Source: Ectothiorhodospiraceae bacterium
GTDB lineage: Bacteria; Pseudomonadota; Gammaproteobacteria; Nitrococcales; Aquisalimonadaceae
NCBI GenBank assembly: GCA_020831885.1
Contig: JAFIFU010000002.1
Span: forward strand, 62,001-126,000
Length of the DNA: 64,000 nucleotides
Direction of reading: 5' to 3'
Shown here one piece after another: positions 17,317 to 30,638 of this stretch. Position numbers and translations under genes: made by a program. Within the stretch, counting starts at the first letter, position 1, and each line of letters starts with the position of its first letter. Below the pieces are notes generated by a model. It saw only the letters and a program-made list of their open reading frames with translations, had not been told where the DNA came from and searched no databases.

Positions 17317-17587
17317 GCGTTACCTCCGATGCACAACGCACGGCGACGGCCGTTGACGGTATGAACACGAATACAGCACCGCTGCGGATCCGGGGTGAAC
17401 CAGTCCGGCATGCCCGCAACCACGATCCGAATCGCGGAGACCATACCTGAAACCCGTTCCACCTGCACTCGTCCCCTGACAGGTCCCGCATTGTACTGCA
17501 TTAAGGATTCACTAGAAGAATGCGCGTCCCACGGAACCGGCAGCTGACCACTCGCAGGCGGTCCGGCGGATTGGTAGAATCAGGGCC

Positions 17588-17962
17588 ATGCAACTGACCA
17601 TGGAAAACACCGGGGCCGCCAATCGCATCCGTGGCTATGACGTCGGCCAGGTGACCATCAACGACCAGGTGTACACCGCCACGACGGTGGTGACCCCGGA
17701 CCAGCTCTGGGCCGGCTGGGGGCCGGAGCAGCCGGCAGGGCTGACAGTGTCCCACCTGGAGGACCTGCTGGAACTCCAGCCCGAGGTGGTCATCATAGGT
17801 ACTGGCCAGCGACAGCATTTCCCGCCCCGTGAACTGATGGTGCGGGCCGTGCGGGCCGGTATCGGCATCGAGACCATGAGCACCGAGGCAGCCTGCCGGA
17901 CTTATAACGTGCTGATCGCGGAAAACCGCCGGGTGGTTGCCGCCTTGTTCATGATCGAATAG
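17588..17962 (+). CDS. Mth938-like domain protein (DUF498/Xcc1710 type)
   Basis: A 124-residue protein of the Mth938-like fold, related to the mitochondrial complex I assembly factor NDUFAF3. Characteristic segments are RIRGYDVGQVTINDQVY, LLELQPEVVIIGTGQRQHFPP and GIETMSTEAACRTYNVLIAENR. No catalytic residues are known for the family and its bacterial function is not established. It converges on rpoS, with the rpoS terminator between them. Confidence 0.85.
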   Translation: MQLTMENTGAANRIRGYDVGQVTINDQVYTATTVVTPDQLWAGWGPEQPAGLTVSHLEDLLELQPEVVIIGTGQRQHFPPRELMVRAVRAGIGIETMSTEAACRTYNVLIAENRRVVAALFMIE

Positions 17963-17987
17963 GGGGCAATCAGCGCCAATGGAAACG

Positions 17988-18014
17988 GAAAAGGGCCCCG
18001 CCGGACGGGGCCCC
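17988..18014 (-). terminator. Rho-independent terminator of rpoS
   Basis: On the minus strand an 8-bp perfect stem (plus-strand arms 17993-18000 and 18006-18013, all but G/C) with a 5-base loop is followed at once by TTTT and a pyrimidine-rich stretch. It lies about 20 bases past the rpoS stop codon. The plus-strand side (after 18014) has no T-run, so it terminates rpoS rather than the convergent Mth938-like gene. Confidence 0.8.
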
Positions 18015-18033
18015 GCAGGCGTGCCCGGCGCTG

Positions 18034-19050
18034 TCAGCCGAACACAGAGTCCTGGGAAAATCCTTGCCGTTCCATTATTTCCCGCAATTTCCTCAACGCA
18101 TCTATCTGGATCTGACGGACCCGCTCCCGGGTCACACCGATCTCGTTGCCCACCTCTTCCAGCGTGGCGCGATCATGGCCGTGCAGGCCGAAGCGCCGCT
18201 CAACCACCGCCCGCTGTTTTTCACTGAGCTCGTCCAGCCAGGCATCCAGATGCGCCAGCACGTCGTCGTCCTGCAACAGTACCGAAGGATCCGGGTTGTT
18301 CTCATCCGGGATCGCGTCCAGCAGCACCCGGTCGGCGTCCTTACCGATGGGGGTATCCACCGAGGTGGTTCCCTCGTTCAACCCCTTCATCCGCTGAACG
18401 TCCTCCAGCGGCCGACCCAGTGAGCGTGCGATTTCCTCCGCGCTGGGCTCGTGATCCAGCGTCTGGCTGAGCCTGCGGGCTGCACGCAGGTACTGGTTGA
18501 TTTCCTTGATGACATGAATGGGCAGGCGGATCGTGCGGGTCTGATTCATGATGGCCCGCTCGATGGTCTGCCGGATCCACCAGGTGGCATAGGTTGAGAA
18601 GCGGAAGCCCCGCTCCGGGTCGAACTTCTCCACGGCCCGGATCAGCCCGAGATTGCCCTCTTCAATCAGGTCCAGGAAAGCCAGGCCGCGGTTCATGTAG
18701 CGGCGGGCGATCTTGACCACCAGGCGGAGATTGCTTTCGATCATACGGCGCCGTGAGGCCGCACAGCCGCGCTGTGCACGCCGTGCGTAGTAGACTTCCT
18801 CCTCAGCCGTGAGTAGCGGCGAAAAACCGATCTCGTTCAGATACAGCTGGGTTGCATCAAGGCTGGTGCCGGTGTGTTCCCCCGGCGCGAAACGGACCAC
18901 CTCGTCCGGAACATCCGCCTCCTCCGGGGCCTCATCCTCCAGACTGTCCAGAGGCAACGCCTTGTCGTCACCACTCTCCCGAGCAACCCCCGTGGTGGGT
19001 TGCTCGCCGAGTTCCGCCGCACTGCTTTCCATCTGACGCCGTCTGGACAT
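18034..19050 (-). CDS. rpoS: RNA polymerase sigma factor RpoS (sigma-38)
   Basis: 338 residues, a stationary-phase and general-stress sigma factor. Region 1.2 ([21 protein letters not shown]), region 2 ([39 protein letters not shown]) and region 4 with the helix-turn-helix ([21 protein letters not shown]) are complete. RpoS rather than RpoD is indicated by its length, the single compact architecture and its location behind an nlpD-type gene. ATG 19050 is chosen because GGAGGAG lies five bases upstream; the frame stays open to 19170 without conserved sequence. Confidence 0.95.
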   Translation of the reverse strand: MSRRRQMESSAAELGEQPTTGVARESGDDKALPLDSLEDEAPEEADVPDEVVRFAPGEHTGTSLDATQLYLNEIGFSPLLTAEEEVYYARRAQRGCAASRRRMIESNLRLVVKIARRYMNRGLAFLDLIEEGNLGLIRAVEKFDPERGFRFSTYATWWIRQTIERAIMNQTRTIRLPIHVIKEINQYLRAARRLSQTLDHEPSAEEIARSLGRPLEDVQRMKGLNEGTTSVDTPIGKDADRVLLDAIPDENNPDPSVLLQDDDVLAHLDAWLDELSEKQRAVVERRFGLHGHDRATLEEVGNEIGVTRERVRQIQIDALRKLREIMERQGFSQDSVFG

Positions 19051-19141
19051 GGTTCTCCTCCCTGTGTCCCGATACGGCATGGCGTCCCACCGGACCGCCA
19101 CCGCTGTTGGTGATCTCGCAGACTCTTTTCCTTTTCGAACC

Positions 19142-19170
19142 AATATATGCCTGTAAAAAATTGCGTTCAA
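19142..19170 (-). promoter_or_regulatory. Predicted sigma-70 promoter of rpoS
   Basis: On the minus strand TTGAAC (19170-19165) and TATATT (19147-19142) are separated by 17 bases. The predicted start near 19135 gives a leader of about 85 bases. It lies in the nlpD-rpoS gap, whereas in E. coli the main rpoS promoter is inside nlpD. Confidence 0.6.
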
Positions 19171-19204
19171 GCACCGGAACTGTCAAGAAATCCGGCACCT
19201 GGAA

Positions 19205-19978
19205 TCAGGGCAGATAGCGCTGCGGATCCACCGGATTGCCGTCACGGCGCAGCTCGAAATGCAACATCGGGCGTCCGGCACTGGTGCCCATCCGGGCAAT
19301 GGCCTGACCCTGCCGCACCTCTTCTCCCTCCCTGACCAACAGCTCCCGGTTGTAGCCGTAGGCGGTGAGGTAGTCGCCGGAATGCTTGATGATCACCAGG
19401 TTGCCGTATCCCACCAAACCGCTCCCGCTGTAGACCACGCGGCCCGCGGCGGCGGCCTTCACCGGCGTACCTTCATCGCCGGCGATATTGATCCCCTGCT
19501 TGCCGTCCGGGTCCGGCGCGAATGCCTTGATGACCTCACCGTCCACCGGCCAGGCCCAATTGCCGGGGGAACTGCCGGAGACGGAGCGATCGGGGCCGCT
19601 GGACTGCGGGCTTTGGCGGCGCGGCGAGGTCCCGGTCTCCCGGGACGGTGACGTGGTGCGGGCGGTACGGGTCGGCGATGAGGCCGAGGGACGGGATGCT
19701 CCCGCCGGGGCGCTGAGGCGGAGTGTCTGGCCCGGGTAAATGGTATACGGGGAGTCAATCCCGTTCCAGCGGGCCAGCGTCCGGTGATCGAGCCCGAATC
19801 GGAAGGCAATGGAATACAGCGTGTCCCCCCGGACCACCTCGTAAGACCCGTTGCGGATCTCTCCCCCGGCCCGGGGGCTGCGATCCGAAACCGGGGCGTA
19901 GGTATCGCCGGCGCAACCGGCCAGAAAGACCAGTGCCAGTATCCACATGCCGGACAGTCGTCGATACCGTGCCGTCAT
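19205..19978 (-). CDS. nlpD: NlpD-like lipoprotein, LysM plus degenerate M23 (LytM) domain
   Basis: 257 residues. A lipobox (LAGC, Cys22) follows a hydrophobic signal, so the mature protein is a lipoprotein. LysM (about 42-90, YEVVRGDTLYSIAFRFG ... YPGQTLRLSA) binds peptidoglycan. A low-complexity Ser/Thr/Pro linker leads to a LytM domain (about 140-257). The zinc-binding His residues of active M23 peptidases are replaced (GINIAGDEG, YGYNRELL), as in E. coli NlpD, which activates the amidase AmiC instead of cutting itself. It precedes rpoS, as in most gammaproteobacteria. Confidence 0.88.
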   Translation of the reverse strand: MTARYRRLSGMWILALVFLAGCAGDTYAPVSDRSPRAGGEIRNGSYEVVRGDTLYSIAFRFGLDHRTLARWNGIDSPYTIYPGQTLRLSAPAGASRPSASSPTRTARTTSPSRETGTSPRRQSPQSSGPDRSVSGSSPGNWAWPVDGEVIKAFAPDPDGKQGINIAGDEGTPVKAAAAGRVVYSGSGLVGYGNLVIIKHSGDYLTAYGYNRELLVREGEEVRQGQAIARMGTSAGRPMLHFELRRDGNPVDPQRYLP

Positions 19979-20002
19979 TCCCGCCCTTCATCTGCAAGAC
20001 AG

Positions 20003-20581
20003 CTAATGCACGAAGACCAGATAGAGTATCACCAGCAGGACGACCGTCCCCCACCCCATCCAGTCCAGATAGGGTTTGACGTAGGGCTCCAGCCTGGGGC
20101 CACCCCAGCCCATGATCAGCGCCACGAGAAAGAACCGCAAGCCACGCCCCAGCAGGGAGGCGGCCACGAAAGGCAGCAGTGGCAGCGCCATGCCACCGGC
20201 GGCAACGGTGAAAACCTTGTACGGGATTGGTGAAAAGCCTGCCAGCAGCACCACCCAGAAGCCGTACTGCAGGAACCAGGCCCGGGCCTGGACCAGCGCC
20301 GCTTCGTACCCTGCCGCAAGGATCAGGGGCTCCACCGCCCCCATGGCGAAGTAGCCGAGCAGATAACCGAACACGCCGCCCAGGACCGAGGCCACCGTGG
20401 TGACCAGTGCGAACCGGAGCGCACGCCGCGGCTGCGCCAACGCCATGGGGGCCAGCATCACGTCCGGCGGAACGGGGAAAAAGGAGGATTCGGCAAAGCT
20501 CAGCACCGCAAGATACCGTTCGGCATGGCGGTGGGCGGCCCAGAGAAGCACACGCTCGTAGAGCCGGGAAAACAGGCGCAT
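20003..20581 (-). CDS. YqaA/DedA-family inner-membrane protein
   Basis: 192 residues with several membrane segments. The pattern FAESSFFPVPPDVMLAPMALA near residue 30 and GFSPIPYKVFTVAAGG near residue 115 are hallmarks of the YqaA branch of the DedA (VTT/SNARE-associated) family. Its start overlaps the pcm stop by one base. DedA-type proteins have been linked to lipid flipping and membrane homeostasis, but the role of YqaA is not defined. It is commonly found between pcm and nlpD. Confidence 0.85.
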   Translation of the reverse strand: MRLFSRLYERVLLWAAHRHAERYLAVLSFAESSFFPVPPDVMLAPMALAQPRRALRFALVTTVASVLGGVFGYLLGYFAMGAVEPLILAAGYEAALVQARAWFLQYGFWVVLLAGFSPIPYKVFTVAAGGMALPLLPFVAASLLGRGLRFFLVALIMGWGGPRLEPYVKPYLDWMGWGTVVLLVILYLVFVH

Positions 20582-21246
20582 CAGCTGAGGCCACCCAGCA
20601 TGGGCACGAAGCTCACCTGATCCAGCACCTGTTGCTGGAGGCCGTCATTGATCCGCCGGACCAGCAATAGCTCCTGACCGGCACGGCCACCCACCGGAGC
20701 CACCAGCCGGCCTCCCTCCGCCAACTGGCTGATCAGGCTCTCCGGCAGGGTCTTCGGTGCCGCGGTAAGCAGAATGCCCTGGAACGGTCCATGACTGGCC
20801 CAGCCCTCATAGCCGTCTCCCAGGCGGGCACGGACATTGTGATAACCCAGCTCCCGCAGCCGGCGTTGCGCTTGCCGGGCAAGGAAGGCAATCCGTTCGA
20901 TGGTATAGACTTCGGGAACCAACTGGGCGAGGATCGCCGCCTGGTAGCCGGAGCCGGTACCGATCTCCAGCACCCGCTCGGGCACGCCGTCCAGCAGCAA
21001 TGCCTCGGTCATCCGCGCCACCACGTAGGGTTGCGAAATCGTCTGCCCGTGACCGATGGGTAGCGCCGTATCGTCATACGCGCGACTAGCCAGGGCTTCA
21101 TCCACGAACAGATGCCTCGGCGTGGCGCGGATCGCTTCCAGGACGGCCTCATTGCGGATTCCCCGTTCCCGCAGACGCTCCACCAGGCGCGTGCGGGTCC
21201 GCTCCGAGGTCATGCCGATTCCCCGGCGCTTGAGCTCGTCAATCAT
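20581..21246 (-). CDS. pcm: Protein-L-isoaspartate O-methyltransferase
   Basis: A 221-residue SAM-dependent enzyme that repairs isoaspartyl residues in aged proteins. [25 protein letters not shown] is the substrate region (about 44-68) and [16 protein letters not shown] (about 92-107) the SAM-binding motif I. Its ATG overlaps the surE stop by four bases, and surE-pcm coupling is conserved in gammaproteobacteria. Confidence 0.96.
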   Translation of the reverse strand: MIDELKRRGIGMTSERTRTRLVERLRERGIRNEAVLEAIRATPRHLFVDEALASRAYDDTALPIGHGQTISQPYVVARMTEALLLDGVPERVLEIGTGSGYQAAILAQLVPEVYTIERIAFLARQAQRRLRELGYHNVRARLGDGYEGWASHGPFQGILLTAAPKTLPESLISQLAEGGRLVAPVGGRAGQELLLVRRINDGLQQQVLDQVSFVPMLGGLS

Positions 21247-21992
21247 GCCAGCCCCGCAATCCAGCCCGCGATCTTGTCCAGCGCCTGATACCGGGTCAGG
21301 TCGATCTGGATCGGTGTGATGGAGACGAAACCCAGGCGCACCGCATGGAAATCCGTTCCCTCACCCGCATCCTGTTCGGACCCGGGTGGTCCGATCCAGT
21401 AGATCGGGCGCTCCCGTGGATCCAGCGCCTTGACCACCCCTTCCGCCCGGTGGCGCTGGCCGAGCCGGGTTGCCTCGAACCCCTGGAGTTCCTCCCAGGG
21501 CAGGTCCGGCACGTTGACATTGAGTATGGTGTCCGCCGGCAGGGGATCCCGGAGCAGCCGTTCCACCAGCAGCGCGGCCACGCGGGCTGCCGTCTCGTAA
21601 TGCCGGGGCTTGTGAGCCGCCAGGGAAACGGCGATCGCGGGCAGCCCCAGGAAACGGCCTTCGGTGGCGGCGGCAACGGTTCCGCTGTAAAGAATGTCAT
21701 CCCCCATGTTGGAGCCGGCGTTGATGCCGGAGACCACCATGTCCGGCAACTGTTCCAGCAGCCCGGTCACGGCCAGGTGGACGCAATCGGTGGGGGTTCC
21801 CTCCACCCGGTAGACCCGATGTTCCACCTCGTTGGCGCGGATAGGCAGGTCCAGCGTCAGCGAATTGCTGGCACCGCTGCGGTCCCGGTCCGGGGCCACG
21901 ATGGTGATATCGCCCAGCCGGGACATTTCCCGCGCCAGCGCCCGGATTCCCGGCGCCAGATAGCCGTCGTCGTTGCTGACCAGAATGTGCAT
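21243..21992 (-). CDS. surE: 5'/3'-nucleotidase, survival protein SurE
   Basis: 249 residues. The N-terminus [16 protein letters not shown] carries the metal-binding Asp8-Asp9 pair, with further conserved elements [15 protein letters not shown] and [13 protein letters not shown]. SurE is a divalent-metal phosphatase that acts on nucleoside monophosphates and supports stationary-phase survival. It is the first gene of the surE-pcm-yqaA group and is divergent from the smr gene, which separates it from truD. Confidence 0.96.
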   Translation of the reverse strand: MHILVSNDDGYLAPGIRALAREMSRLGDITIVAPDRDRSGASNSLTLDLPIRANEVEHRVYRVEGTPTDCVHLAVTGLLEQLPDMVVSGINAGSNMGDDILYSGTVAAATEGRFLGLPAIAVSLAAHKPRHYETAARVAALLVERLLRDPLPADTILNVNVPDLPWEELQGFEATRLGQRHRAEGVVKALDPRERPIYWIGPPGSEQDAGEGTDFHAVRLGFVSITPIQIDLTRYQALDKIAGWIAGLA

Positions 21993-22184
21993 CCTGTCCG
22001 TTTCTCCTCTTTACTGCGGCACGAGGCGCGCCCAGTATACCGGGCAGCCCCGGTGTTGCAGAAATGCCGTCAGCCCGCCCTGGAAACAGGCTGGACTTGC
22101 CCGCCTACCCACCTGTCTCCGTATACTGACGGCAAGGATGGCGGCAACCGGACGCCGGTGGGCGGCTGCAACACGGGGGATCCC

Positions 22185-22718
22185 ATGAGCGATCAAGCGG
22201 ACGACGAACGGGAACTCTTCCGCCGCGCCATGGCGGACGTGCGGCCGTTGCGCCAGAATCGCGTCGCCCTGCGCCCACCACCGCCTCCTGCCGACGCCCG
22301 GCAATCCCGGCTGGATGCCCGGCAGGTGATGCGTGAACTCCTGAGCCATGAACTGGAACCGGATCAACTGGAGACCGGCGAGGAGTTGCTGTTTGCGCGG
22401 GAAGGCGTCCAGAAGCGCGTCCTGCGAAAACTGCGCCGGGGCCATTATCCGCCTCAGCAGGAGCTGGATCTGCACGGTATGACCGTGCCCGTGGCCCACC
22501 ATGCACTCCGTGTCTTCCTCACGGAATGCCGTCATCACCGCTACCGCTGCGTGCGCATTATCCATGGCAAGGGCAACCGCTCCAGCAATCGCGGTCCGGT
22601 CCTGAAAGGGAAAGTCGATCGCTGGTTGCGGCAATGGGACGAGGTCATCGCCTTCACCTCGGCCCGGCCCGTGGACGGCGGCACGGGGGCGGTGTACGTG
22701 CTGCTCCGGGCATGCTGA
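22185..22718 (+). CDS. Smr-domain protein (small MutS-related)
   Basis: 177 residues. The C-terminal Smr domain has the LDLHGMTVPVAHHALRVFL motif (about 95-115) and the core HGKGNRS (about 130-136), followed by VDRWLRQW. Smr domains have nicking-nuclease or RNA endonuclease activity; stand-alone proteobacterial forms are poorly characterised, and some act on stalled ribosomes or mRNA. ATG 22185 follows ACGGGGGA. The gene runs opposite to its neighbours and sits between surE and truD. Confidence 0.88.
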   Translation: MSDQADDERELFRRAMADVRPLRQNRVALRPPPPPADARQSRLDARQVMRELLSHELEPDQLETGEELLFAREGVQKRVLRKLRRGHYPPQQELDLHGMTVPVAHHALRVFLTECRHHRYRCVRIIHGKGNRSSNRGPVLKGKVDRWLRQWDEVIAFTSARPVDGGTGAVYVLLRAC

Positions 22719-22745
22719 GCCCCCGGCAGTACGCCACAGCACCGG

Positions 22746-23804
22746 TCAGCCCGGTTCCGGCGCACCAGCCGACGCTTCTTCAACCTCCGCAAGTTCCCGG
22801 ATGACCGCGGTGGCAAAACTGCCCGGGGGCAGACTGAACTGTAACACCAGGCTGTCAGGCGCCGGCCACCACCAGCCCAGTCCACGAACGGGAAGGCGCA
22901 GGGCGCGCCGGTCGGCGCGCATCCGGAATGCCTCGAGACCCGCACACAGGGCCGGAAACCGCTCCAGAACCGCCCGCTCCAGCTCGGCCGCAGGTCCCGA
23001 CGGCCTGATGCCGTCCAGGCCATGCAACGGGCCTGTGGCATGGAGATCAAGCTGTCTGAGCCGGGCATCGTGGGGCGTGGACGCATCCGCCAGGAACAGG
23101 CTGCGACTGCCGCTGAAGGTCATCACGTCACCGGGCAGGACCCCTTGCCAACTGCCATCCCGGACCCGCGCCGCCAGCACCTGATTGAACAACAGGCTGC
23201 GCGCCGCCGACAGATATAGACCCCGGATCTGCCGATCCGGGACCGTTTGCCCAGCAAACAGCCGCTCCGCACCCAACAGATTCGAGCCCCCCCGCCCGAA
23301 ACGTTGGAGCCCGAACCAGTTGGGAACACCGAAGCGCGCCAGGGTCAGCAGACGGGGGGGCAGCGCCTCCGGCGCACCGCAGAGTTCCCGGAGCCGGATG
23401 ATGAAGCGGTTTCCCCGCAAGGCCCCGGGGCGCAGCTTCCGCCGGTGGCGCAGCCTGCGAAGCACCCGGATACCCTGGGGCGGATCCGGAAGCCTCGGAT
23501 CCCGGCCGGGCACGTGAACACCGAACCATTGATCGGCCACCGCATGGCGATCTTTCAGTCCGGCGTGGCCCACGTCCCGTCGGCGCACGGACAGCGCCTC
23601 GGCCAGCCAACGGCTGACATCGGCGGTGTTTATGCCGGTCTTGCGGATCAACAGCAGCAGGTGCTCACCATCCCCGGTGGGCTCGAAGCCCAGTTGTTCC
23701 TCCACCCGGAAATCCTCGGGCCGGCTGCGAAGCCGCCCCCGAACCGGAGCCGCCCCCCAGGCCCGGGGGAGTTCATACCAGGCCCGCCCCAGTCCGTCAG
23801 TCAC
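22746..23804 (-). CDS. truD: tRNA pseudouridine(13) synthase TruD
   Basis: 352 residues. It isomerises U13 in tRNA-Glu to pseudouridine. The family signature with catalytic aspartate is [15 protein letters not shown] (Asp85); [16 protein letters not shown] and [10 protein letters not shown] are further TruD-specific segments. The start overlaps the ispF stop by eight bases, the arrangement expected for ispD-ispF-truD. Confidence 0.95.
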   Translation of the reverse strand: MTDGLGRAWYELPRAWGAAPVRGRLRSRPEDFRVEEQLGFEPTGDGEHLLLLIRKTGINTADVSRWLAEALSVRRRDVGHAGLKDRHAVADQWFGVHVPGRDPRLPDPPQGIRVLRRLRHRRKLRPGALRGNRFIIRLRELCGAPEALPPRLLTLARFGVPNWFGLQRFGRGGSNLLGAERLFAGQTVPDRQIRGLYLSAARSLLFNQVLAARVRDGSWQGVLPGDVMTFSGSRSLFLADASTPHDARLRQLDLHATGPLHGLDGIRPSGPAAELERAVLERFPALCAGLEAFRMRADRRALRLPVRGLGWWWPAPDSLVLQFSLPPGSFATAVIRELAEVEEASAGAPEPG

Positions 23805-24282
23805 CGTTGTCCGCCCGCAGCAACACCACGGCCTGCGCCGCCAATCCTTCCCGCCGACCGGTAAACCCCATGTGCTCCGTCGTGGTGGCCTTGACGCTGG
23901 CGCAAGCCGGAGTGATCCGGAGATCGGCTGCCAGATTGCTGCGCATGGCCGGAATGTGGGGGGCGAGCCTGGGCTCTTGCGCGATCAGCGTCGCATCCAC
24001 GTTCATCACGTGAAAGCCGGCCTGATGCACCATATCCACCGCCGCCCGGAGCAGCCGGCGGCTGTCGGCACCTTTCCAGCGCGGATCGGTGTCCGGGAAA
24101 TGCTGGCCGATATCCCCGGCGGCAATGGCCCCCAGCAAGGCGTCGGTCACGGCGTGCAGCAGCGCATCGCCGTCGGAATGGGCCTCCAGTCCGCGGGAGT
24201 GCGGGATCTCCACGCCGCCCAGCACCAGTCGCCCCCCATCCCTGAACCGATGGGCATCAAACCCCTGCCCGATCCGCAGCAT
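23797..24282 (-). CDS. ispF: 2-C-methyl-D-erythritol 2,4-cyclodiphosphate synthase
   Basis: 161 residues, the fifth enzyme of the MEP isoprenoid pathway. Metal ligands Asp9 and His11 lie in [10 protein letters not shown], with [19 protein letters not shown] and [14 protein letters not shown] downstream. I prefer ATG 24282 over the in-frame GTG at 24291, because AGGAGG is properly spaced for the ATG but abuts the GTG. The gene overlaps the end of ispD by 26 bases. Confidence 0.95.
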   Translation of the reverse strand: MLRIGQGFDAHRFRDGGRLVLGGVEIPHSRGLEAHSDGDALLHAVTDALLGAIAAGDIGQHFPDTDPRWKGADSRRLLRAAVDMVHQAGFHVMNVDATLIAQEPRLAPHIPAMRSNLAADLRITPACASVKATTTEHMGFTGRREGLAAQAVVLLRADNGD

Positions 24283-25012
24283 CCGCGTCACCCTCCTCCT
24301 GCAAACGGCCCAGAGAACGGAGAATGGCCTCCGCCAGGGGCAGATCCGCCGGTCGCGTGATTTTCAGGTTCGTGCTCTCCCCTTCCACCAGTAAGGGCTG
24401 GAAGCCCTGCCGCTCCATGGCCTGCGCCTCATCGGTGACCGGCGTCTGCTCCGCCAGGGCAAGGCGTAGGGCACGTAGCAGGGGAAGCAGGGGAAACAGT
24501 TGGGGCGTCATCGCGTGCCAGAGTCCGGCGCGGTTGGCGGTGGCCGCAACACAGCCCTCCTCGCCTTCACGTTTCAGGGTGTCGCGCACCGGGCACGCCA
24601 GCAGCGCACCATGGCGGCTGATCATCCCCTGCTCAATCAGCCGGTCCAGTTCCGCTCCGGTCAGGCAGGGACGCACGGCGTCATGCACCAGCACCCAGGC
24701 TTCCTCCCCGGCATGAGGCAGCAGGGCCTCCAGGGCGTTGAGCACCGACTGGAAGCGTTCCGCTCCACCCACGACCGTGAGCATCGGCTTTTCGTTGCTC
24801 AGCGCGTAACGGGCCCAATAGGGATCATCCCGCCCAAGGGCGACGATGCAGCCGGCGACGCCCGGATGGCCCAGCAGGGCCTGCAGGCTCCAATGGATCA
24901 CCGGACGGCCCAGCAGCGGAAGATACTGCTTGGGCACACGGGCCTGCATCCTGCGCCCCACGCCGGCAGCAGGCACCACCGCCCAGATGGGCGGTGTATC
25001 GGATTCGTTCAT
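24257..25012 (-). CDS. ispD: 2-C-methyl-D-erythritol 4-phosphate cytidylyltransferase
   Basis: 251 residues, the third MEP-pathway enzyme (CTP plus MEP gives CDP-ME). The nucleotide-binding start is [20 protein letters not shown] (about 12-31), followed by [12 protein letters not shown] (about 106-117). It overlaps ftsB by four bases, the widespread ftsB-ispD-ispF arrangement. Confidence 0.96.
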   Translation of the reverse strand: MNESDTPPIWAVVPAAGVGRRMQARVPKQYLPLLGRPVIHWSLQALLGHPGVAGCIVALGRDDPYWARYALSNEKPMLTVVGGAERFQSVLNALEALLPHAGEEAWVLVHDAVRPCLTGAELDRLIEQGMISRHGALLACPVRDTLKREGEEGCVAATANRAGLWHAMTPQLFPLLPLLRALRLALAEQTPVTDEAQAMERQGFQPLLVEGESTNLKITRPADLPLAEAILRSLGRLQEEGDADAADRAGV

Positions 25013-25281
25013 GGTTCGGCAACCTGATAGAAGACTTCGCCCTCGCGAATCATCCCGAGCTCGCTGCGGGCCCGCTCCTCCAGGGCCTCCAGCCCGTCCT
25101 TGAGGTCACGGACCTCCGCCTCCAGCGCCGCGTTGCGCTGGCGCAGGCGTTCATTGCGCGCTTCCTGCTCCGCCAGGGCGCCACGGAGCTGCCAGACCTG
25201 CGGCAGGCCACCATCCTGGGACCAGAGCTGCACCTGAAGCAGCAGCAGCAGGCCGGACAGCAGCACGATCAGCAGTCGCAT
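25009..25281 (-). CDS. ftsB: Cell division protein FtsB
   Basis: 90 residues. A short cytoplasmic start is followed by one membrane segment (about 2-20, LLIVLLSGLLLLLQVQLW) and a coiled coil (about 30-70, rich in Arg, Glu and Leu) ending in LGMIREGEVFYQV. It belongs to the FtsQLB divisome complex. Four-base overlap with ispD. Both length and C-terminal motif match the family. Confidence 0.93.
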   Translation of the reverse strand: MRLLIVLLSGLLLLLQVQLWSQDGGLPQVWQLRGALAEQEARNERLRQRNAALEAEVRDLKDGLEALEERARSELGMIREGEVFYQVAEP

Positions 25282-25349
25282 AGGCAGCGTTCCCGCAATC
25301 AGTCAGGCGGGCACCCGAGGCCCGCCGCGGCATTCCGTGCCCACACCTT

Positions 25350-25380
25350 GCCCCACTCCCCGGGGAGCGGCAAGTGGGGC
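25350..25380. repeat. Nested inverted repeats between eno and ftsB
   Basis: An 8-bp outer inverted repeat (25350-25357 GCCCCACT with 25373-25380) encloses an inner CTCCCCGGGGAG palindrome that could compete with it. No clear T-run follows on either strand, so this may be a pause or processing structure rather than a Rho-independent terminator. Confidence 0.4.
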
Positions 25381-25391
25381 CATCCTCCCAA

Positions 25392-26702
<1,311 letters not shown>

Positions 26703-26733
26703 TCAAAGAGTTTCGTAATATTCCAAGAAATGA

Positions 26734-29324
<2,591 letters not shown>

Positions 29325-29329
<5 letters not shown>

Positions 29330-30629
29330 CCCGTGGCTCCCAGGCCAGCACCAGCCCGGACTCCCCAGGCGGGACCTGGAAACCCTGGCAGACGCAGACC
29401 CCGGGGATGGCGACAACCGTACCCCCACGGCGCAACACCGGCCAACGGGAGCGCAGCCACGGGGGAATGGCCGCTTCCTGCAACAACTTCTTCACCGGGC
29501 GCTCGCCACGTCCCACCGGGCGACATCGCTCCCCCGGTCGGCGGGCCCCGAGTTCCAGTCCGGCCCTGACCACTGCCGGGTCCAAGCCCTCCGGTCCCGG
29601 CTCACTGTGGAGGACGCCCGCGGGAAGCAGCAGCCGGGGTTCGCCGTGCCAGGACACCTCACCCTCCAGTGGCGGCGGATCCACCCCCTCATCCGCATAC
29701 AGGGCATCCCCATAGCGGCGCAGCCGCCCACCGGGCCAGCGCAGGCAGGGGTGCCGGTCCTCACCGGCGTGAAGCAGATCACGCAGCCCCTGCCGGAGCC
29801 GGGCCCGGGGTGGCATCGGAAGCCCTAGACGCCGCAGCCAGGCCCGAAGCAGATTCCGCGCCCGGGCTTCCGGCAGAGCGCGGAGCCCGGCGCAATCCAC
29901 GGTGGCGCCGCTGCCCAGCCCGTCCGCTTCGGCAAGCGCATCAAGCAAGCCGCGCGTTTCCAGGGCCTGGGCCGCCAGGCCGGCCAGGGTCCGGTCAACC
30001 CCGGGCCAGCGCTGGCGCAGGAGCGGCAACACCTGGCTCCGGAGGAAATTCCGGTCGTGCCGCTGATCCCGGTTGGCGGGGTCCTCGATCCACTGCAGGG
30101 CGTGCAACTCCCCGTAGGCAAGAATCCGCGCCCGGGCCACGTCCAGCAATGGCCGCAGCAGCTCACCCTGCCCCAGGTGTCGTCTGCTCTGCATCGCCAC
30201 CAGACCATCCACGCCCGCGCCCCGCAGGATACGGAGCAGCACCGTCTCCATCTGGTCGTCCAGGTGATGGCCTGTCAACAGGTATTCGCCGGAGGCGAGG
30301 TGCGCTTCGAACGCGGCGTACCGGGCATACCGGGCCTGGGCTTCGAGGCTGGGACCATCCGGCACCTGAACGCGGAACACCTGCAGCGGGACGTCCAGAT
30401 CCTGACAGACGTCGCTGCAATGCTCCGCCCAGCGTGGGGACTCGGGGTGAAGGCCGTGATCCACGTGCATGGCACGCAGCGGTCCCGGAAGGGCGTCGCC
30501 GCACCGGGCCAGGGCGTGGAGCAGAACATGGGAATCGACACCGCCGCTGTAGGCCACCACCAGACCGCGGCAGCGCCCGATGCGCGAAACCCGTTCCAGC
30601 AGCAGCTCCGGGTCCAGCGCATGGTGCAT
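29325..30629 (-). CDS. tilS: tRNA(Ile)-lysidine synthase
   Basis: 434 residues. It attaches lysine to C34 of tRNA-Ile(CAU), switching it to read AUA. The PP-loop AYSGGVDSHVLLHAL (about 26-40) binds ATP; HVDHGLHPESPRWAEHC and LTGHHLDDQMETVLLRILRG are TilS signatures. The C-terminal domain is kept (GERCRPVGRGERPVKKLLQEA). It begins nine bases after accA, the common accA-tilS order. Confidence 0.95.
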
Positions 30630-30638
30630 AGGCGTGCC

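Noticed and set aside
17313..17501. Possible 62-codon leader peptide upstream of hom
   Set aside because: It follows a TACAAT box, but the peptide is not rich in Thr, Ile or Met codons and no terminator/antiterminator pair is seen, so threonine-type attenuation is not supported.
19158..19186. TTGACA at 19186-19181 as the -35 of rpoS
   Set aside because: A perfect -35 match, but 17 bases on there is only CAATTT. The TTGAAC-17-TATATT pair just downstream is better.
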